Counted from the stretch's first letter, positions 25,651 to 37,954 are shown. The stretch: 64,000 nucleotides of DNA from Eriocheir sinensis (GCF_024679095.1 NC_066518.1:5545110-5609109); one strand, 5' to 3'. Translations and numbers: made by a program. The notes: generated by a model not told the origin, from the letters alone.

Positions 25651-26270
25651 TGAAGCAGCTGAAGATGTATCATAATATGTACACTCCTGTTCAATATGGG
25701 CAGCATATCACTTCGTATAAGTACGGCACAGCCCTTTTAGATGTCCTTGAGAGGGGCGAGGACATAATGGAGAGAAACAGCGTCTTAAAGCCTTGACACA
25801 CTTGTTTTCCCGAGAGATTTTTCTTCATTCTCCAAACGACCACCAAGAGTGTCCTCAGGAGCTCGGGATATATTTTGGTGAGGCACAGCGAGGTCTGGTC
25901 ACACGGCTCCTTGGGTCACTAGCTCAAGTCTTGACACGATGCTCTCATAAAGCATTGCTCTCGCCCGCCTCCGCAGAGCAACAAGGAGGCGAGAACACGA
26001 CAAGGCGAGGGCTGGGGGCTGGACGCATACATGGCTGAATAGTTTGAAAATATAAAAATACAAATGGAAGCAGAAAGAAACAAAAGAACATAAAAGAAAA
26101 ATACATGAAGAAAAAATAATAAGAATAAAAACGATAAAAGGAAAAGAAAAATACGAAAAAACAAAGTTAACGAAAGTAACATTTCCAACAAGACTGAAAA
26201 TGAAAAATAAATGGAGGACAAGAGGAACCAACAGAAGCAACAACAAGAAAAACGACCTGAACCACACCCA
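25651..26270. other. No gene seen
   Basis: Unique sequence, A-rich after 26040. Confidence 0.45.
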
Positions 26271-26278
26271 CCCACCCG

Positions 26279-26280
<2 letters not shown>

Positions 26281-26329
<49 letters not shown>

Positions 26330-26330
26330 T
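26281..26330. repeat. (CA)n followed by A-run
   Basis: Perfect CA to 26312, then 17 A. Confidence 0.95.
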
Positions 26331-26699
26331 CAGTACCACATTCACCCTCACCACAAGCACAAGGAGGTAAAAGATCAGTTAAAAAAAAAAAAAGCTCAAT
26401 CCTTTTATTTTCTCGGGCTTGCGCTGCGGAGTTTGTTAGAGCAGAATAATATTAATCTCTTATATTTACTACATACTAAATCAGGGGTTCTTAAGGAAGT
26501 TCATCAGTCCCATCTCGGGGTATCGAAACGGGTTCACGCGCGGGTATCCGAAGAGAATGAAAGACTAATTGAAGTGTTTCGTTCCAGTGTTCCGAAACTA
26601 TGACTCAACGGCAACTACAAAGCAGATCGATGAGCTCAGAAGCCGGTTCAAAGCCATATTTGTTTCCTTTCCTTTTGTTTTTCTTTTTACGAGGTATTT

Positions 26700-26890
26700 T
26701 TGTATAGTAGTCCGTGGTATTTAACTAAAATTATTGTATAAGAGGTATGAAGCTGACTTACAGTAGCAATATTAGGCTTATACATAGTGAAGAAGAGGTA
26801 TCAAGCCGAGTTGTAGTAGTAGTCGTGGTATTAAACTAAAGTGTATTGAAGTAGAGGTATCAGGCTTACTTATATAGTAGTTGAACATGG
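26700..26890. repeat. Imperfect direct repeat, about 113 bp
   Basis: gtggtatttaactaaa (about 26715) and gtggtattaaactaaa (about 26828), each followed by agaggtat and a gcttactta/gctgactta phrase. A gtatcgaaacgggttc phrase also occurs twice outside it, at about 26521 and 27037. Confidence 0.55.
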
Positions 26891-27215
26891 GGGTCTCGGG
26901 ATCGAAAAGCATTACGGACCAATGTACGAAAGGTAAATTTGAAGAATAAACAAGACGTAGAGGGCTTTGCAAATTGTTAGGATTAGGAAACTCTTGCGAA
27001 ATCACTAAAGCAGGTGTTCAGTATCCAATCTAGTGTATCGAAACGGGTTCGCTGGGATATCAAAATGAGTATCTTAGAAAATATAACTGTTCTTTATACA
27101 TATGATTTTGACGACAGAGAATCAATATAAATCAGCTGTTTGTTTTGATAATCATCCCTTTTTTACAGAATATTAAGTCTATACGACAGTAACAGAAGGC
27201 TGATACAGAGGAGTA

Positions 27216-27690
27216 AGTATACTAGGTTTGAGTTGCAGTTGGAATACTGAACGCAAGGATGAGGAGAGATTAATGACTACACAGCTATGAACGTTTTGAG
27301 ATAATTAAGAGAAGCTGCCTACAACCGACGCCTACATATTCTGGGCCATCATCATCATTCCCAGAACCACCACCACCACCACCACCACCAGTAACTCAAG
27401 CAATGGGGAAGAGCATCCAGACAGCTAGGAGACGAGGGAGTACCAGGTTTAATTTGACCTGATGTTTGGAACAGTTTACGTAAGGAGGAGAAGAGGAGAG
27501 ATTGATGACGACACAGCCATGAAATTTTTGAGGTAATAAGAAACTGCATACAACCGACGCCTACATATACTGGATCATCATCATCATTATCATCATCAGC
27601 ACCACCACCACCACCCCCACTAACACCACTAACTCAAGCGATGGTAAGGAGCATCCACACGCAGCTAGGGAACGAGGGAGTCAGCGAGGG
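27216..27690. repeat. Two-copy tandem duplication, 228 bp period
   Basis: The phrase caaccgacgcctacatat occurs at 27322 and 27550. Both copies contain gattnatgacnacacag, a variable ATC/ACC trinucleotide run, taactcaagc and gagcatcca, and end in cgagggagt. The copies differ mostly in the length of the trinucleotide run. Confidence 0.85.
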
Positions 27691-28260
27691 ACAATGGAGG
27701 AAGACTGTGTCCCTGGTCGCCCCGCAACATCAAGACTAACAGAGCCCACCTGCGGCCGATGAGCTTCACCCCGTTGTGGCGGCGATATCCCGGCGCTCCT
27801 CATATCCCTCTTCCAAAGGCTGCTCTTTCAGCCCTATTGACCAAAGGCAATAATAACATAAAAGAAACAACAATAGCAAGACAGCCTTAATGAAAGAGTG
27901 AGCACAATGGTCAGTCGCTCCAGACACTGAAGAACAAACAATACGGCGAGGTATACACGTATTTTCTTTCAATATTGCACTCGATATAAAAGATATAAGA
28001 CTGTTGGAGGCATTCACCGATATATGCCGAGAGAAAAAAAATGAACATAAGGTAACGGCTAATCAAGTTGCTCAGGGCACAAAGTTATCTCCGTTAGTCA
28101 TGACGTATCTCTCAGCTTTCCTCTTTCCCCGCACCTCAGCCACGACTTCAGGTTAGCCATCCAGCACGAAATCCATTAAGTTCCCTTTATGCCCGGTCTA
28201 AACAGCCTGCATCTCCCCTCCTCTGTGCCACTCGTCCGCCCAATCCACTCCCAGTTCTTT
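27691..28260. other. No gene seen
   Basis: Unique sequence. A good minus-strand acceptor-like tract lies near 27835, but all three frames after it close before the next donor. Confidence 0.45.
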
Positions 28261-28595
28261 GTCTTCACTCTCTTTTTTTTCTCCTCCTCCTCCTCCTACT
28301 ACTCTCCGTCCTTCCGTGTCCTCCTCCTCCTCCTCCTCCTCCTCCCTAAACTCCAACTCATGCACTGCCCCCTTCCTTCCTCCTCCAGCTCCTTCACGTT
28401 TCCCCTCGGAGACAGCCACTTCGCGCCCCTCACCACGGCTCCGAGGGTACTTGCGCGGCGCTGAGTGGCGAGGAAGGTGGGGGCGGCGGACGCGAGGGAA
28501 GACGCAGGCTGACGGCGAGGGGTGACGGAGGAGGGTGACGAAGGGTAAGGAGATGAGGGATGCTGATGAGGAAGGACTATGAGACTGGTGGTGAA

Positions 28596-28720
<125 letters not shown>

Positions 28721-28818
28721 GGGGGAGGAGTAAGCCAAGGGGTTGAGATTCACAGGGTGTCAGGATGTACCCCGGCCACTTAAGATCGGAAGATGTATGC
28801 TGTCCAGGAGGTTGTACC

Positions 28819-28819
28819 C

Positions 28820-28856
<37 letters not shown>
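28819..28856. repeat. (CT)n array
   Basis: Perfect CT dinucleotides. Confidence 0.95.
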
Positions 28857-28860
<4 letters not shown>

Positions 28861-28989
28861 ACCCTTTCTGGACAGGCCACGAACAAAAAGTGACACCGTT
28901 CTTCATCTTTTTGCATATCCCATCATTACCACAGATAAACATTACCCTTCCCCCCTTCCCTCCTCCCTCCACTACCACCACAAGGACAA

Positions 28990-29395
28990 CCAACTCCTGT
29001 TACAGCCACACGCATTCCCACCACCACCACCACCACCACCATTCTACATACACAAAAACTACCACCACCATGTCCGCGAATACAAACCCCTGACAGCCTC
29101 TACACGCCACAACATCCACTATTTTAATACACACGCATTCCCACCACCATCACCAGCACTAGTCACAAAAACAACCATCACAACCACCACCACCACTATA
29201 CGGCTGCGACTGCACACCACTGACAGCCACTCACGACACACCCCAACCTCCACTACTTTACCAATACACACACACACATTTCCACCACTACCACCAACGC
29301 TACCCCCCCCCCCTCCAACCACCACTACCACCACGGCTGCGAGCACAAACCACTGACAGCCACAACACACCCCAACTGCCATTACTTTACCAATA
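28990..29395. repeat. CAC-rich minisatellite, about 130 bp unit, three copies
   Basis: ctgacagcc starts units at 29090, 29220 and 29353 (periods 130 and 133). Each unit has a ccacaac/caccccaac phrase, acttta or atttta, and a CAC run. A decayed start lies near 28997. Confidence 0.8.
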
Positions 29396-29900
29396 TCTGT
29401 CAGGAGGGCCAACTTTGTCAATCTTCTTCTGCCATGACCGACGAGTCTAGAGATGGCTCGACAGTACGACACACCATCACCTTCAGAGCTTCTTCAGAGA
29501 CTCTCAAACTTGCTTCTATGTAAAGGACAACACAGTATCTATCGGTCCCCCTGTCGGAAGCAAGCGACGTAAGACCGTATTTTTAATTAAGCGTGTCGGC
29601 GCCTCAGTTCGCCTCTTTGAAAATCCTCTCGAAGTTGCTGGGATTTTCATGGCCTTTTTTGTGATGGTAATGGTAGTTTTACATGACCTCTGCACCTTGA
29701 ACGGGATAATCTCTCATGGCAACCAGGTTAATCTTCACTGTGGCTTTGGAAAACAGACGTAATGGGAGCCCGATCAACGTTGTCAGATTATCGTACTCAG
29801 AGAATCGTTTTTACCAGTTTCTGACGCCTAACTATTGCCATGAAACACCGATACTTAACCATTTTATCGGTGCCTCTATATAAAACCAGTTAAAGGGGTG
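29396..29900. other. No gene seen
   Basis: Unique sequence without motif-bearing frames. Confidence 0.45.
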
Positions 29901-29990
29901 AAGGAGACAGTTTGGGGGTTGGAAATCGGCAAATGTAAGAGCCTGGGCACGACCATCTGGCAACGCTGAGCCCGATACGTTTTAGAATAT

Positions 29991-30212
29991 GGGTCGGTAT
30001 TCTTAGACGCTCCCGGCTCTCACATCACCTGTTTCCAAAGGCATAAAAGGAGATCAATCGGGTTTTCATGAGTGTCTTTTCACGTTTATGGTACAGAAAA
30101 AAGGGCAGACTACCACCAGGGTCTTTAAACTACCCCTGGAATTGCACAGAACTCCTACGAAAGCCTGGTCAAAATATGTGTTTGGGCGCCGATATGTTCA
30201 AGAATACAGCCC
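29991..30212. mobile_element. MITE-like element with terminal inverted repeats
   Basis: The left end gggtcgGTATTCTTAgAC and the reverse complement of the right end, gggctGTATTCTTgaAC, match. The 222-bp interior contains gggttttcatgagtg, ctaccaccagggtct and ctcctacgaaagcc phrases. The same phrases recur at 47634-47820, 61570-61940 and 62590-62745, so this is a dispersed non-coding family. Bases 29960-29990 end in another inverted copy of the terminus (cgttttagaatatggg), so two elements appear to abut end to end. Confidence 0.7.
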
Positions 30213-30295
30213 ATGGACCTTAACCCTAGGACAGAGGAACCAACAAGACCAGTGCTGCCCTCTATGCTGAAAGTCTTGAAAATCCCCCCCTTACC

Positions 30296-30815
30296 AGTCA
30301 TCACCACTGATACCACTACAGCGAAAACAACCATCACCAACCCCCGTCAACATTATCGAACCATCACTTAGGCTACTACCATTAAAGCAACCATCATCAT
30401 TACCGAAACCACCATCACTAACACCACTACACAGAAAGCGACCATTACCAGTACCATCACCATTGCCGAAACCACCATCACTAACACCACTACACAGGGA
30501 GCAACTATCACCAGCCCCATCATCAATATCGACCCATCACCACTAACACCATTACCAGTCCCATCACCATTGCCGAAACCATCACCACTCACACCGCTAC
30601 ACAGAAAGCAACCATTACCAATACCATCACCATTGCCGAAACCACCATCACTAACACCACTACATCGAAAGCAACTATCACCAGCCCCATCATCAATATC
30701 GACCCATCACCACTAACACCATTACCAGTCCCATCACCATTGCCGAAACCATCACCACTAACACCACTACACCGAAAGCAACCATCACCAGCCCCATCGC
30801 CACCATCACGAGGGT
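30296..30815. repeat. ACC/ATC minisatellite with a 170-bp higher-order period
   Basis: cattgccg (or cattaccg) starts subunits at 30398, 30461, 30568, 30631 and 30738, giving intervals 63, 107, 63, 107. The pair repeats every 170 bases. gcaactatcaccagcccc also recurs at exactly 170 bases (30501, 30671). Confidence 0.9.
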
Positions 30816-31119
30816 TAAAAGGTTGGTTGTATCGGGTCAGTAAGTCAAATCATCGCCACCTGTTCCCCCCGTGTCAGCGAGTAATGGAATCAACAGCCAG
30901 CGCACTTTGCATTGTCATATTGTCCCGGCCGTCGCGCTAAATGGAGCACACGCGCGTAATTGGGAAAGAAAACTAATTAGCCCTTTCTGGACATGAAAAT
31001 TAGCTGCGCCGTAATCATGCTGTTGTGATCAATAGCTCTTGCTTTGTGGGGCCATACGATGAAAAACTGGAATGGGATATCAGAGCGAGTGACATTTTAT
31101 TACTCTTATTGTGATTATC

Positions 31120-31191
<72 letters not shown>

Positions 31192-31198
31192 TGGTAGT
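31120..31198. repeat. (TAG)n array
   Basis: Perfect for about 66 bases, then TGG interruptions. Confidence 0.96.
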
Positions 31199-31437
31199 AT
31201 CATTATCATTATTATCATTATCATCCCCCTCTTCATCAGCATCAATATCATCCCTTCCACCTTCCTCGCATGGCCGCCAAGACCCGACTCCCTCAGGGCT
31301 CAGGCAGTTTCCCAGCTTGGCTTCGGCTGCCCTACATTAGCGGGGATCCCTCACGCCAGACAGACACCGCGAGACTCCTCTTAGGGCAGTGGGAGGCGGG
31401 GGGCGGGCAAGGGAGCCGACGTCCAAGGGAAACCCAA

Positions 31438-31639
<202 letters not shown>

Positions 31640-31817
31640 GTCTCCCAGCACAGGTCAAAGAATCGACAAGGCTCTAAATTTTGAATACCATGCGACTGTC
31701 GGTTTCATATTCCTTCAGTCCTCTCTTTCCTTCGTCAGTTTTTCAGGTGGAGGTCGTGTGTGCTGCCAGGCTCGCTTGTACATTGCTCAACTTGAAATGC
31801 CTCGTGAATACCCGGAG

Positions 31818-32095
31818 TGACGGATGCAGATTGCACTAAATATTCGTATTAAAATGGCATCGCGTCAAGGCATACGTTACTCCTCTGTGACCCGCATGAC
31901 TAACGTTTTATTCTTAGCTACGGACAAAGGGTAATATGAGAGGATGCAGGAATGAGTGACGCTTGCAGACTCCTCTATATATTCGTATTTTAATGCCATC
32001 CCTTCAGGGTACATGTTAACCCTCTGTGAAGGTTGATTAAGGTTCCAATCTTAGCTAGGGAAAAGGGAAACGTGCGCGGCCCCCTTTGAGTCAGC
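31818..32095. repeat. Two-copy imperfect tandem repeat, 139 bp
   Basis: gagtgacg-tgcaga and tattcgtatt (31841 and 31980) begin each copy. Both continue with a cctctgtga phrase and tcttagcta-gga-aa-gg. Divergence is visibly high, so the duplication is old. Confidence 0.75.
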
Positions 32096-32329
32096 CCAGG
32101 AATCAAAACGAGAGAAAAATAGTTATGTTCAAATGAGATGCTTTCAACTCACCCCACCGACGCCTAAACTCCATCAGATGATTTAGCTAACGTCACGAAT
32201 TTGCTGCAATAACGTAATTACCCGATCATTTATTCAGTAGCTATGTTTAAGAGATAGATAGATACGGTATATAGATAGATAGACAGGGCATAACTATTGC
32301 TTCTTTCACTCACTTTTTCATTCCATTTC

Positions 32330-32650
32330 CCTTTCTTGTCTCCCCTCGTCTTTGCACATCCTCCTCATATCATACCTTCCTCACCATTCTGTTCCACCTT
32401 TTTCTCTCCTTTTCTCTTTTCCCTCTCTCCCTTCCCTTTTTCTTTTCTGCCCTCGTCTTTGCACATCCTCTTCCTCTTATCATACCTTCCCCATCATTCT
32501 GTTCCACCTTTTTCTCTCCTTTTCTTTCCCTCTCTCTCTTCCACTTTTTTCTTTTCTCCCCTCTTCTTTGCTTATCCTCTTCCACATATACCTTCCCCAC
32601 CATTCTGTTCCACCCTTTTCTCTCCTTTTCTTTCCCTCTTTCCCTCCCCC
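32330..32650. repeat. Pyrimidine-rich minisatellite, about 96-120 bp unit, three copies
   Basis: ttctgttccacc recurs at 32388, 32508 and 32604, with cataccttcc before it and tttctctccttttct after it. Confidence 0.8.
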
Positions 32651-32688
32651 TCTTCCCTGTTGAAACGAGTCAGTCTCAGCACACTTAC

Positions 32689-32788
32689 CCCTTCATCTGT
32701 CCCTTCTAAGAGGTGGGGCGCGGCGGCAGATCGATTCCTCCTGACGTACATGAGATCCAGGGCGCTGATTCTTGCCATGGACCAGCTG
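32689..32788 (-). CDS. Candidate internal exon with NAGNAG acceptor, product unknown
   Basis: On the minus strand a polypyrimidine tract ends in tctcttcccTACAG|CAG (acceptor after 32789, or 3 bases later as a tandem acceptor), and GAAGGG|GTAAGTG forms a consensus donor with the intron starting at 32688. One frame is open across the 100 bases, SWSMARISALDLMYVRRN through HLLEGTDEG (33 codons; entry phase 2, exit phase 0). The other two frames hit stops near the donor end. No family is recognised; an RR pair could be a processing site but that is speculation. The two well-formed splice sites around a non-repetitive frame make this one of the better exon candidates here. Confidence 0.4.
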
Positions 32789-32948
32789 CTGTAGGGAAGA
32801 GAGGAGAAGACAAAGCGTAGAACCAGTCATGAAGTTACTCGCTCTTGTGTGCCGCGAAGGTCCTTGTGATGCAAAGTTTTATTAGCATAGAAAATGGTAG
32901 CCTTTGTTCTTGGCGGCCCGTGCGTGTGTGCGTGTGTGCATGTGTGTG

Positions 32949-33004
32949 TGGGGGGGGTGGGGGGGAGTGGGGGGTGGGGGGGAGGGGGGGAGGGAGAGGG
33001 GGAG
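32949..33004 (+). other. G-run cluster, strong G-quadruplex potential
   Basis: Seven or more plus-strand G-runs of 4-8 bases separated by single t, a or at. It lies 62 bases before the 194-bp (CT)n array. Confidence 0.8.
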
Positions 33005-33061
33005 ACACGTCCTCTCCTCACCCCTCCAACTCTCAATAACCTCTCCAGCTTCATCTCGCTA

Positions 33062-33890
<829 letters not shown>

Positions 33891-34107
33891 CCTTGATCTC
33901 TACTTGTTTTACTACTCCTTCTCCTTTCCTCGTCTTCCTCTTCTCTTAGTCCTGCTCCTCTTTTCTGGTCTTCTCCTTCACCTTTTCTCGTCCTTCCTCC
34001 CCTATTCCATCCATCAATCCTTCTTTCTTTCCTCTCCTCTCTCCCCTTCTCTATCCCTTCCTTCCTTCCTCCGTCTCAGTCTCCCTTCTTCCCTTCCTCG
34101 CACACAG

Positions 34108-34353
34108 AATGTCAGGAAGAATGGTGACGCTAAACCTTCATTTTGCATCGTTTCGTCACTTGTCTGGACGGAGTTTGGAAGTTTTCTGATCCAGGAGGAG
34201 GTGGAGTACACTTCCATACACATCCACACCAGCCGACCTTGCACCTCGCCTTGCTCACCTGCCTCCGAGGTCAACGCCGGCTTTTCCTCTGAAGGCCACG
34301 CAATATTAATAAATGTTTATGGAGAAGACGAAAGGTATTTATCTTATAATTAG
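34108..34353 (+). CDS. Weak candidate terminal exon, product unknown
   Basis: About 200 bases of C/T-rich sequence end in ctcgcacacAG (34107), an acceptor-like site. The following plus frame is open for 81 codons to a TAG, beginning NVRKNGDAKPSFCIVSSLVW, with a PCTSPCSP Cys pair and an acidic end GEDERYLSYN. The minus strand is also open across part of the segment. No polyadenylation signal or upstream exon is identified. The pyrimidine tract may be simple repeat rather than splicing signal. Confidence 0.2.
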   Translation, partial: NVRKNGDAKPSFCIVSSLVWTEFGSFLIQEEVEYTSIHIHTSRPCTSPCSPASEVNAGFSSEGHAILINVYGEDERYLSYN

Positions 34354-34988
34354 ATGCTTGAAAGCTTGCTAATGGTATCTCAGCATTTTCGTTCTCAAGA
34401 GGGAGAAAATGTTAGTGCTGATTATCATTCATAATGCACATTAATATTAGGTGAAAACTTCTCGGAAAATATACATAAAAAATTGTGGTTAATGCCGTGA
34501 AGCAGCCCGGGCCACGAGGTCAATGTTTGGCCGGCACAGATATGCTGAGGCCGCCGCCAAAACAAGCAATACATTACCAGAAGCCGCGCGTTCCCACGGA
34601 TCTCAAACCTGAATCTTAGTAGCTTCTGCTTTCGCAACCGGAAATATCGTAAACACTTTTATCAGGAAATGTGATAAATAAAAGATGTTCAAGGTGGGCT
34701 GCCCAGAATATCCGAGAGGAGGAGGAGGAGGAGGAGGAGGAGGAAGGGTGGGGGGCGAACACGGGGCGGGGGAGCTTCTCTGTCTTGCGGGTGGTTGCTA
34801 TGGTTACGCGGTGAGGTAAAATATTTAATATAAATTCGTTTTCATCTTTTTTGAATGATTTATTTATTTTCCGCGACAGGCAGATGCGCACAAACACCGA
34901 CTTCCCGACGCTCTTAACAATGGTGCGAGGCGGTGGTGTTCGTGACTCGTGGTGACTCGGTGAGAACATTACTTCCATTCTTTGTTGT
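34354..34988. other. No gene seen; (GGA)n at 34717-34745
   Basis: AT-rich unique sequence with one short trinucleotide run. Confidence 0.5.
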
Positions 34989-34989
34989 A

Positions 34990-35137
34990 GTTGCTAGTAC
35001 GATAGATATACTCAAGAGAAGGTTCGATGACTTCATGGATGGTGAGGTGAAGTGCGGTTAGGTTTACAGGAGCTGCCTTATATAAGTCCACCGGCCTCAT
35101 GCAGACTCCTTTTAGTCATACGTTCTTGTGTTGTAAT
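34990..35137 (+). mobile_element. CR1-like LINE 3' end fragment
   Basis: The translation ends ILKRRFDDFMDGEVKCG-stop, matching the last codons of the 8 kb and 47.5 kb elements. A 3' untranslated segment with ttacaggagctgcctta, caccggcctcatgcag and a terminal acgttcttgtg follows. It is severely 5'-truncated (about 150 bp). Confidence 0.75.
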
Positions 35138-35390
35138 TAGTACCTTTAGATATGCTGTAATCTTCAGGTAATTGTACTTTTAGACCATATTTCAAATACA
35201 TACTTAACGTAACTATTGAGAAATTCCACCATAGCATTATTTAGAGATTTATTAAGTATACACTTCACAAAAAAACTACTTTCACAATTTCAAGTATATT
35301 GCAAACCTATATATGCCCTTTCACATCATCGTTGCTTGGTCATCGGTACGTAATTATTATGCATATCATAATAGTCACTAAAATATACGT
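35138..35390. other. No gene seen
   Basis: AT-rich unique sequence. Confidence 0.5.
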
Positions 35391-35489
35391 GTCAAGTCTG
35401 AGCGTGATTCTCTATATCGAATTTGTAGTAATATAAGTGGCTGGGGCGTGATTATCATACCAAATTTGTAGTAATATAAGTGTCTTGGG
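35391..35489. repeat. 44-bp tandem repeat, left of the LINE
   Basis: Two to two-and-a-half units with gtgattctctat and aatttgtagtaatataa. They match the units at 38078-38172. Confidence 0.8.
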
Positions 35490-35921
35490 CATGACACTAA
35501 ACTGCATCCAGTGGCGAGGCTCTGGGTCGTGAGACCCTCTGCTCTGGGGAAATGTTGAGCGCCTCCTTAGTCGTCACTGCTCTAGGAGAAGGGCACTCCG
35601 ATATAAAACCACCTGCTGCCTTGCAGGATCAAGCTTCTTTAGGCAAAGGCTATGAGAGTGAACCCTGACAGAAAATCAGGAGAGGGGCCCCTTAGGCAGT
35701 TTGATTGTGCGTGGCGCTCTCACTCTGGCAGCTTCCTATTACGGCGTTAGCGCCCAGCCTTAACAGCTTTGCTGTTCCCCTGGATCCACTGGCGCCCTGG
35801 AGAGGGGGGTCATGCTATATGGGCAACAGCTCGACCTCCTTACTTTTCTGCCCCGGCAAACATCCACCCTGACTCTGACTGACCATCTTTTGGCACCTGA
35901 GAGGACACTCCGGCTGCAGCG

Positions 35922-37954
35922 ATGCGGCAGGAATCAACACAGGAAGCCCTTGGCCCCACTCAGAATAAAACTGCCCCCCTCAGGTCCCTCACTGGGGAGA
36001 TCATCACAGACAAACAAAAGCAGCTGGAGACATGGGAAGAGCACTACTCTGAGCTCTACTCTCGACAGAACACTGTCATGCAGTCTGCTATTGACGCCCC
36101 AGCCAGCCTCCCAGTCATGCTAGATCTTGACATCGAGCCCACTGCCCAAGAACTGAGCAAAGGAATTGAGTCTCACTCAAGGGAAGGCTCCAGGCAGTGA
36201 TGGGATTGCCCCTGATCTCATCAAGCAAGGTAAAACCTCTCTCCTCCCACCTCTCCACGAGCTTCTCCTTCAATGCTGGCGTGCTGGCTCCGTGCCCCAA
36301 GATACGAGAGATTCCCTTTACAAAAACAAAGGAGAGCGGAGCGACTGCGATAATTATCGCGGCATTTCGCTCCTGAGGGTTGTAGGGAAGGTCTTTGCAC
36401 GCGTGGTCCTCACCCGCCTTCAAGTCCTAGCAGAGCGTGTGTACCCTGAGTCGCAGTGCGGTTTTAGAACTGGCAGGTCAACAATCGATATGATTTTCTC
36501 CCTACGTCAACTCCTGGAGATATGCCGGGAGCAACAACTTCCCCTTTACATCAGCTTTATTGACCTCACCAAGGCGTTCGACCTCGTCAGCCGAGATGGC
36601 CTCTTTCTCCTCTTGCCCAAAATTGGCTGCCCTCCCAAACTCCTCAGTCTCGTACAGTTTTTTCACACCAACATGCAAGGCACCGTATATTATACGGTGT
36701 TGAATGTTGAATGATGTAAGGCCCCGCGGGCCGCACCGAGGGGGCTCGCGGGCCGCATGCGCGGGTTGGGGACCTATGCCGTATAGTGTTCAACGGCGCC
36801 TGTTCAGAGCCTTTCAACATCAGAAGCGGCGTTAAGCAGGGCTGTGTCCTTGCTCCAACACTCTTTGGAATCTTCTTTCCCTCCTGCTCCAACATGCCTT
36901 CGGCAACCCGAGTCCCTCCATCCTGCTCCACTCACGCTCAGATGACCGCCTCTACAACCTTGCGCGTCTTAAAGCAAAAACAAGAATTCGCCGAGCTGAG
37001 CTGAGAGACTTCCTGTTTGCCGATGATGCAGCCGTCGCTGCTCACTCTCCCGAAGACCTACAGATCCTCATGGGCCGCTTTCCCTCTGCTTGTGACGAAT
37101 ATGGTCTCACGATTAGTCTAAAGAAAACGCAAGTCCTCACACAGAATGCCCCAGAGCACCCAGTGATCCGCTTTGCTGGCCAGGCTCTCGATATTGTTGA
37201 GGATTTTACTTATCTTGTCTCTACCATCTGAGATAAGCTCTCCTTAGAAGCCGAGATTAACAAAAGAATCGGCAAAGCTACGACCACCTTTGCCCGCCTC
37301 TCTAAGCGCGTGTAGAACAACAATCGGCTGACCTTGAAAATCAAGATACCTGTGTACCCCGCTTGCGTCTTGAGTACCCTTCTCTATGGCAGCGAGACCT
37401 GGCCGACATATATCAGGCAGGAGAACGCCTGAACTCATTCCATCTTCGTAACCTCAGATTCATACTCAACATCAAATGGCAACAACGGGTCACCAACACT
37501 GACATCCTGGCCCAAGCCAACCTCCCCTCATTGCAGACACTCCATCGTCAACGAAGGCTCCGCTGGCTTGGCCACGTGAAGCGCATGCCTGACGGTCACA
37601 TCCCAAGAGACCTTCTCCACGGTGAACTTGCCAGAGGGAAGCGACCCATCGGGCGTCCAAAACTCCGCTTCTCTGGTGTAGTGAAGAGGGACCTCAAGGC
37701 CTGTGAGATTGGCACAACTGAATGGGAGGCCCTTGCGGAGGATAGAGATGCCTGGAGAGCAGCGGTCAAGAGTCATACAGAGATGGGTGAGACCAAACTT
37801 ATCGAGGCCGCTGAAGCCCGGCGTGCTCGAAGGAGAGACCGGACATCCAACACTACCACACCCGACCTTCACGGAAGTCACTTCTGTAACCTGTGCGGTC
37901 GAGTTTGCTGCTCCCGCATAGGCCTTTTTAGCCACCAACGACGCTGGTCAACAC
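35922..37954 (+). pseudogene. Reverse transcriptase of the 35.5-38 kb LINE, broken
   Basis: In order on the plus strand: a linker ending TAQELSKGIES; a frame change near 36176 into GKAPGSDGIAPDLIK; CDNYRGISLL; ESQCGFRTGRSTIDMIF; FIDLTKAFDLVSRDG (first catalytic Asp); an insertion; IRSGVKQGCVLAPTLFGIFF; a frame change; LFADDAAVAAH with the catalytic Asp pair near 37018; LTISLKKTQ; DFTYLVSTI-stop-DKL (about 37229); a stop in RV-stop-NN (37315); then SFHLRNLRFILNIKWQQRV, RRLRWLGHVKRMPDG, GRPKLRF, and CNLCGRVCCSRIGLFSHQR, a zinc-knuckle tail. At least two stops, two frameshifts and one insertion make it inactive. The 227-codon ORF at 37363-38046 is its intact C-terminal part. Confidence 0.85.
36672..36785. 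mobile_element. Small hAT-like insertion inside the RT
   Basis: The insert interrupts the reading MQGTV...FNGACSEPFN. Its right end, read inward, is cataGGTccCCAAcccgcg, close to the CAGxGGTxxCCAA terminal repeat of many hAT elements, and its interior has gcgggccgc motifs seen in such non-autonomous elements. Flanks accgtata (left) and gccgtata (right) form an imperfect 8-bp duplication, the hAT target-site size. The left terminus is less clear. Confidence 0.5.

Noticed and set aside
26478..26520. hAT terminal repeat (caggggttcttaa)
   Set aside because: Only one end resembles a hAT terminus; no second end or 8-bp duplication was found.
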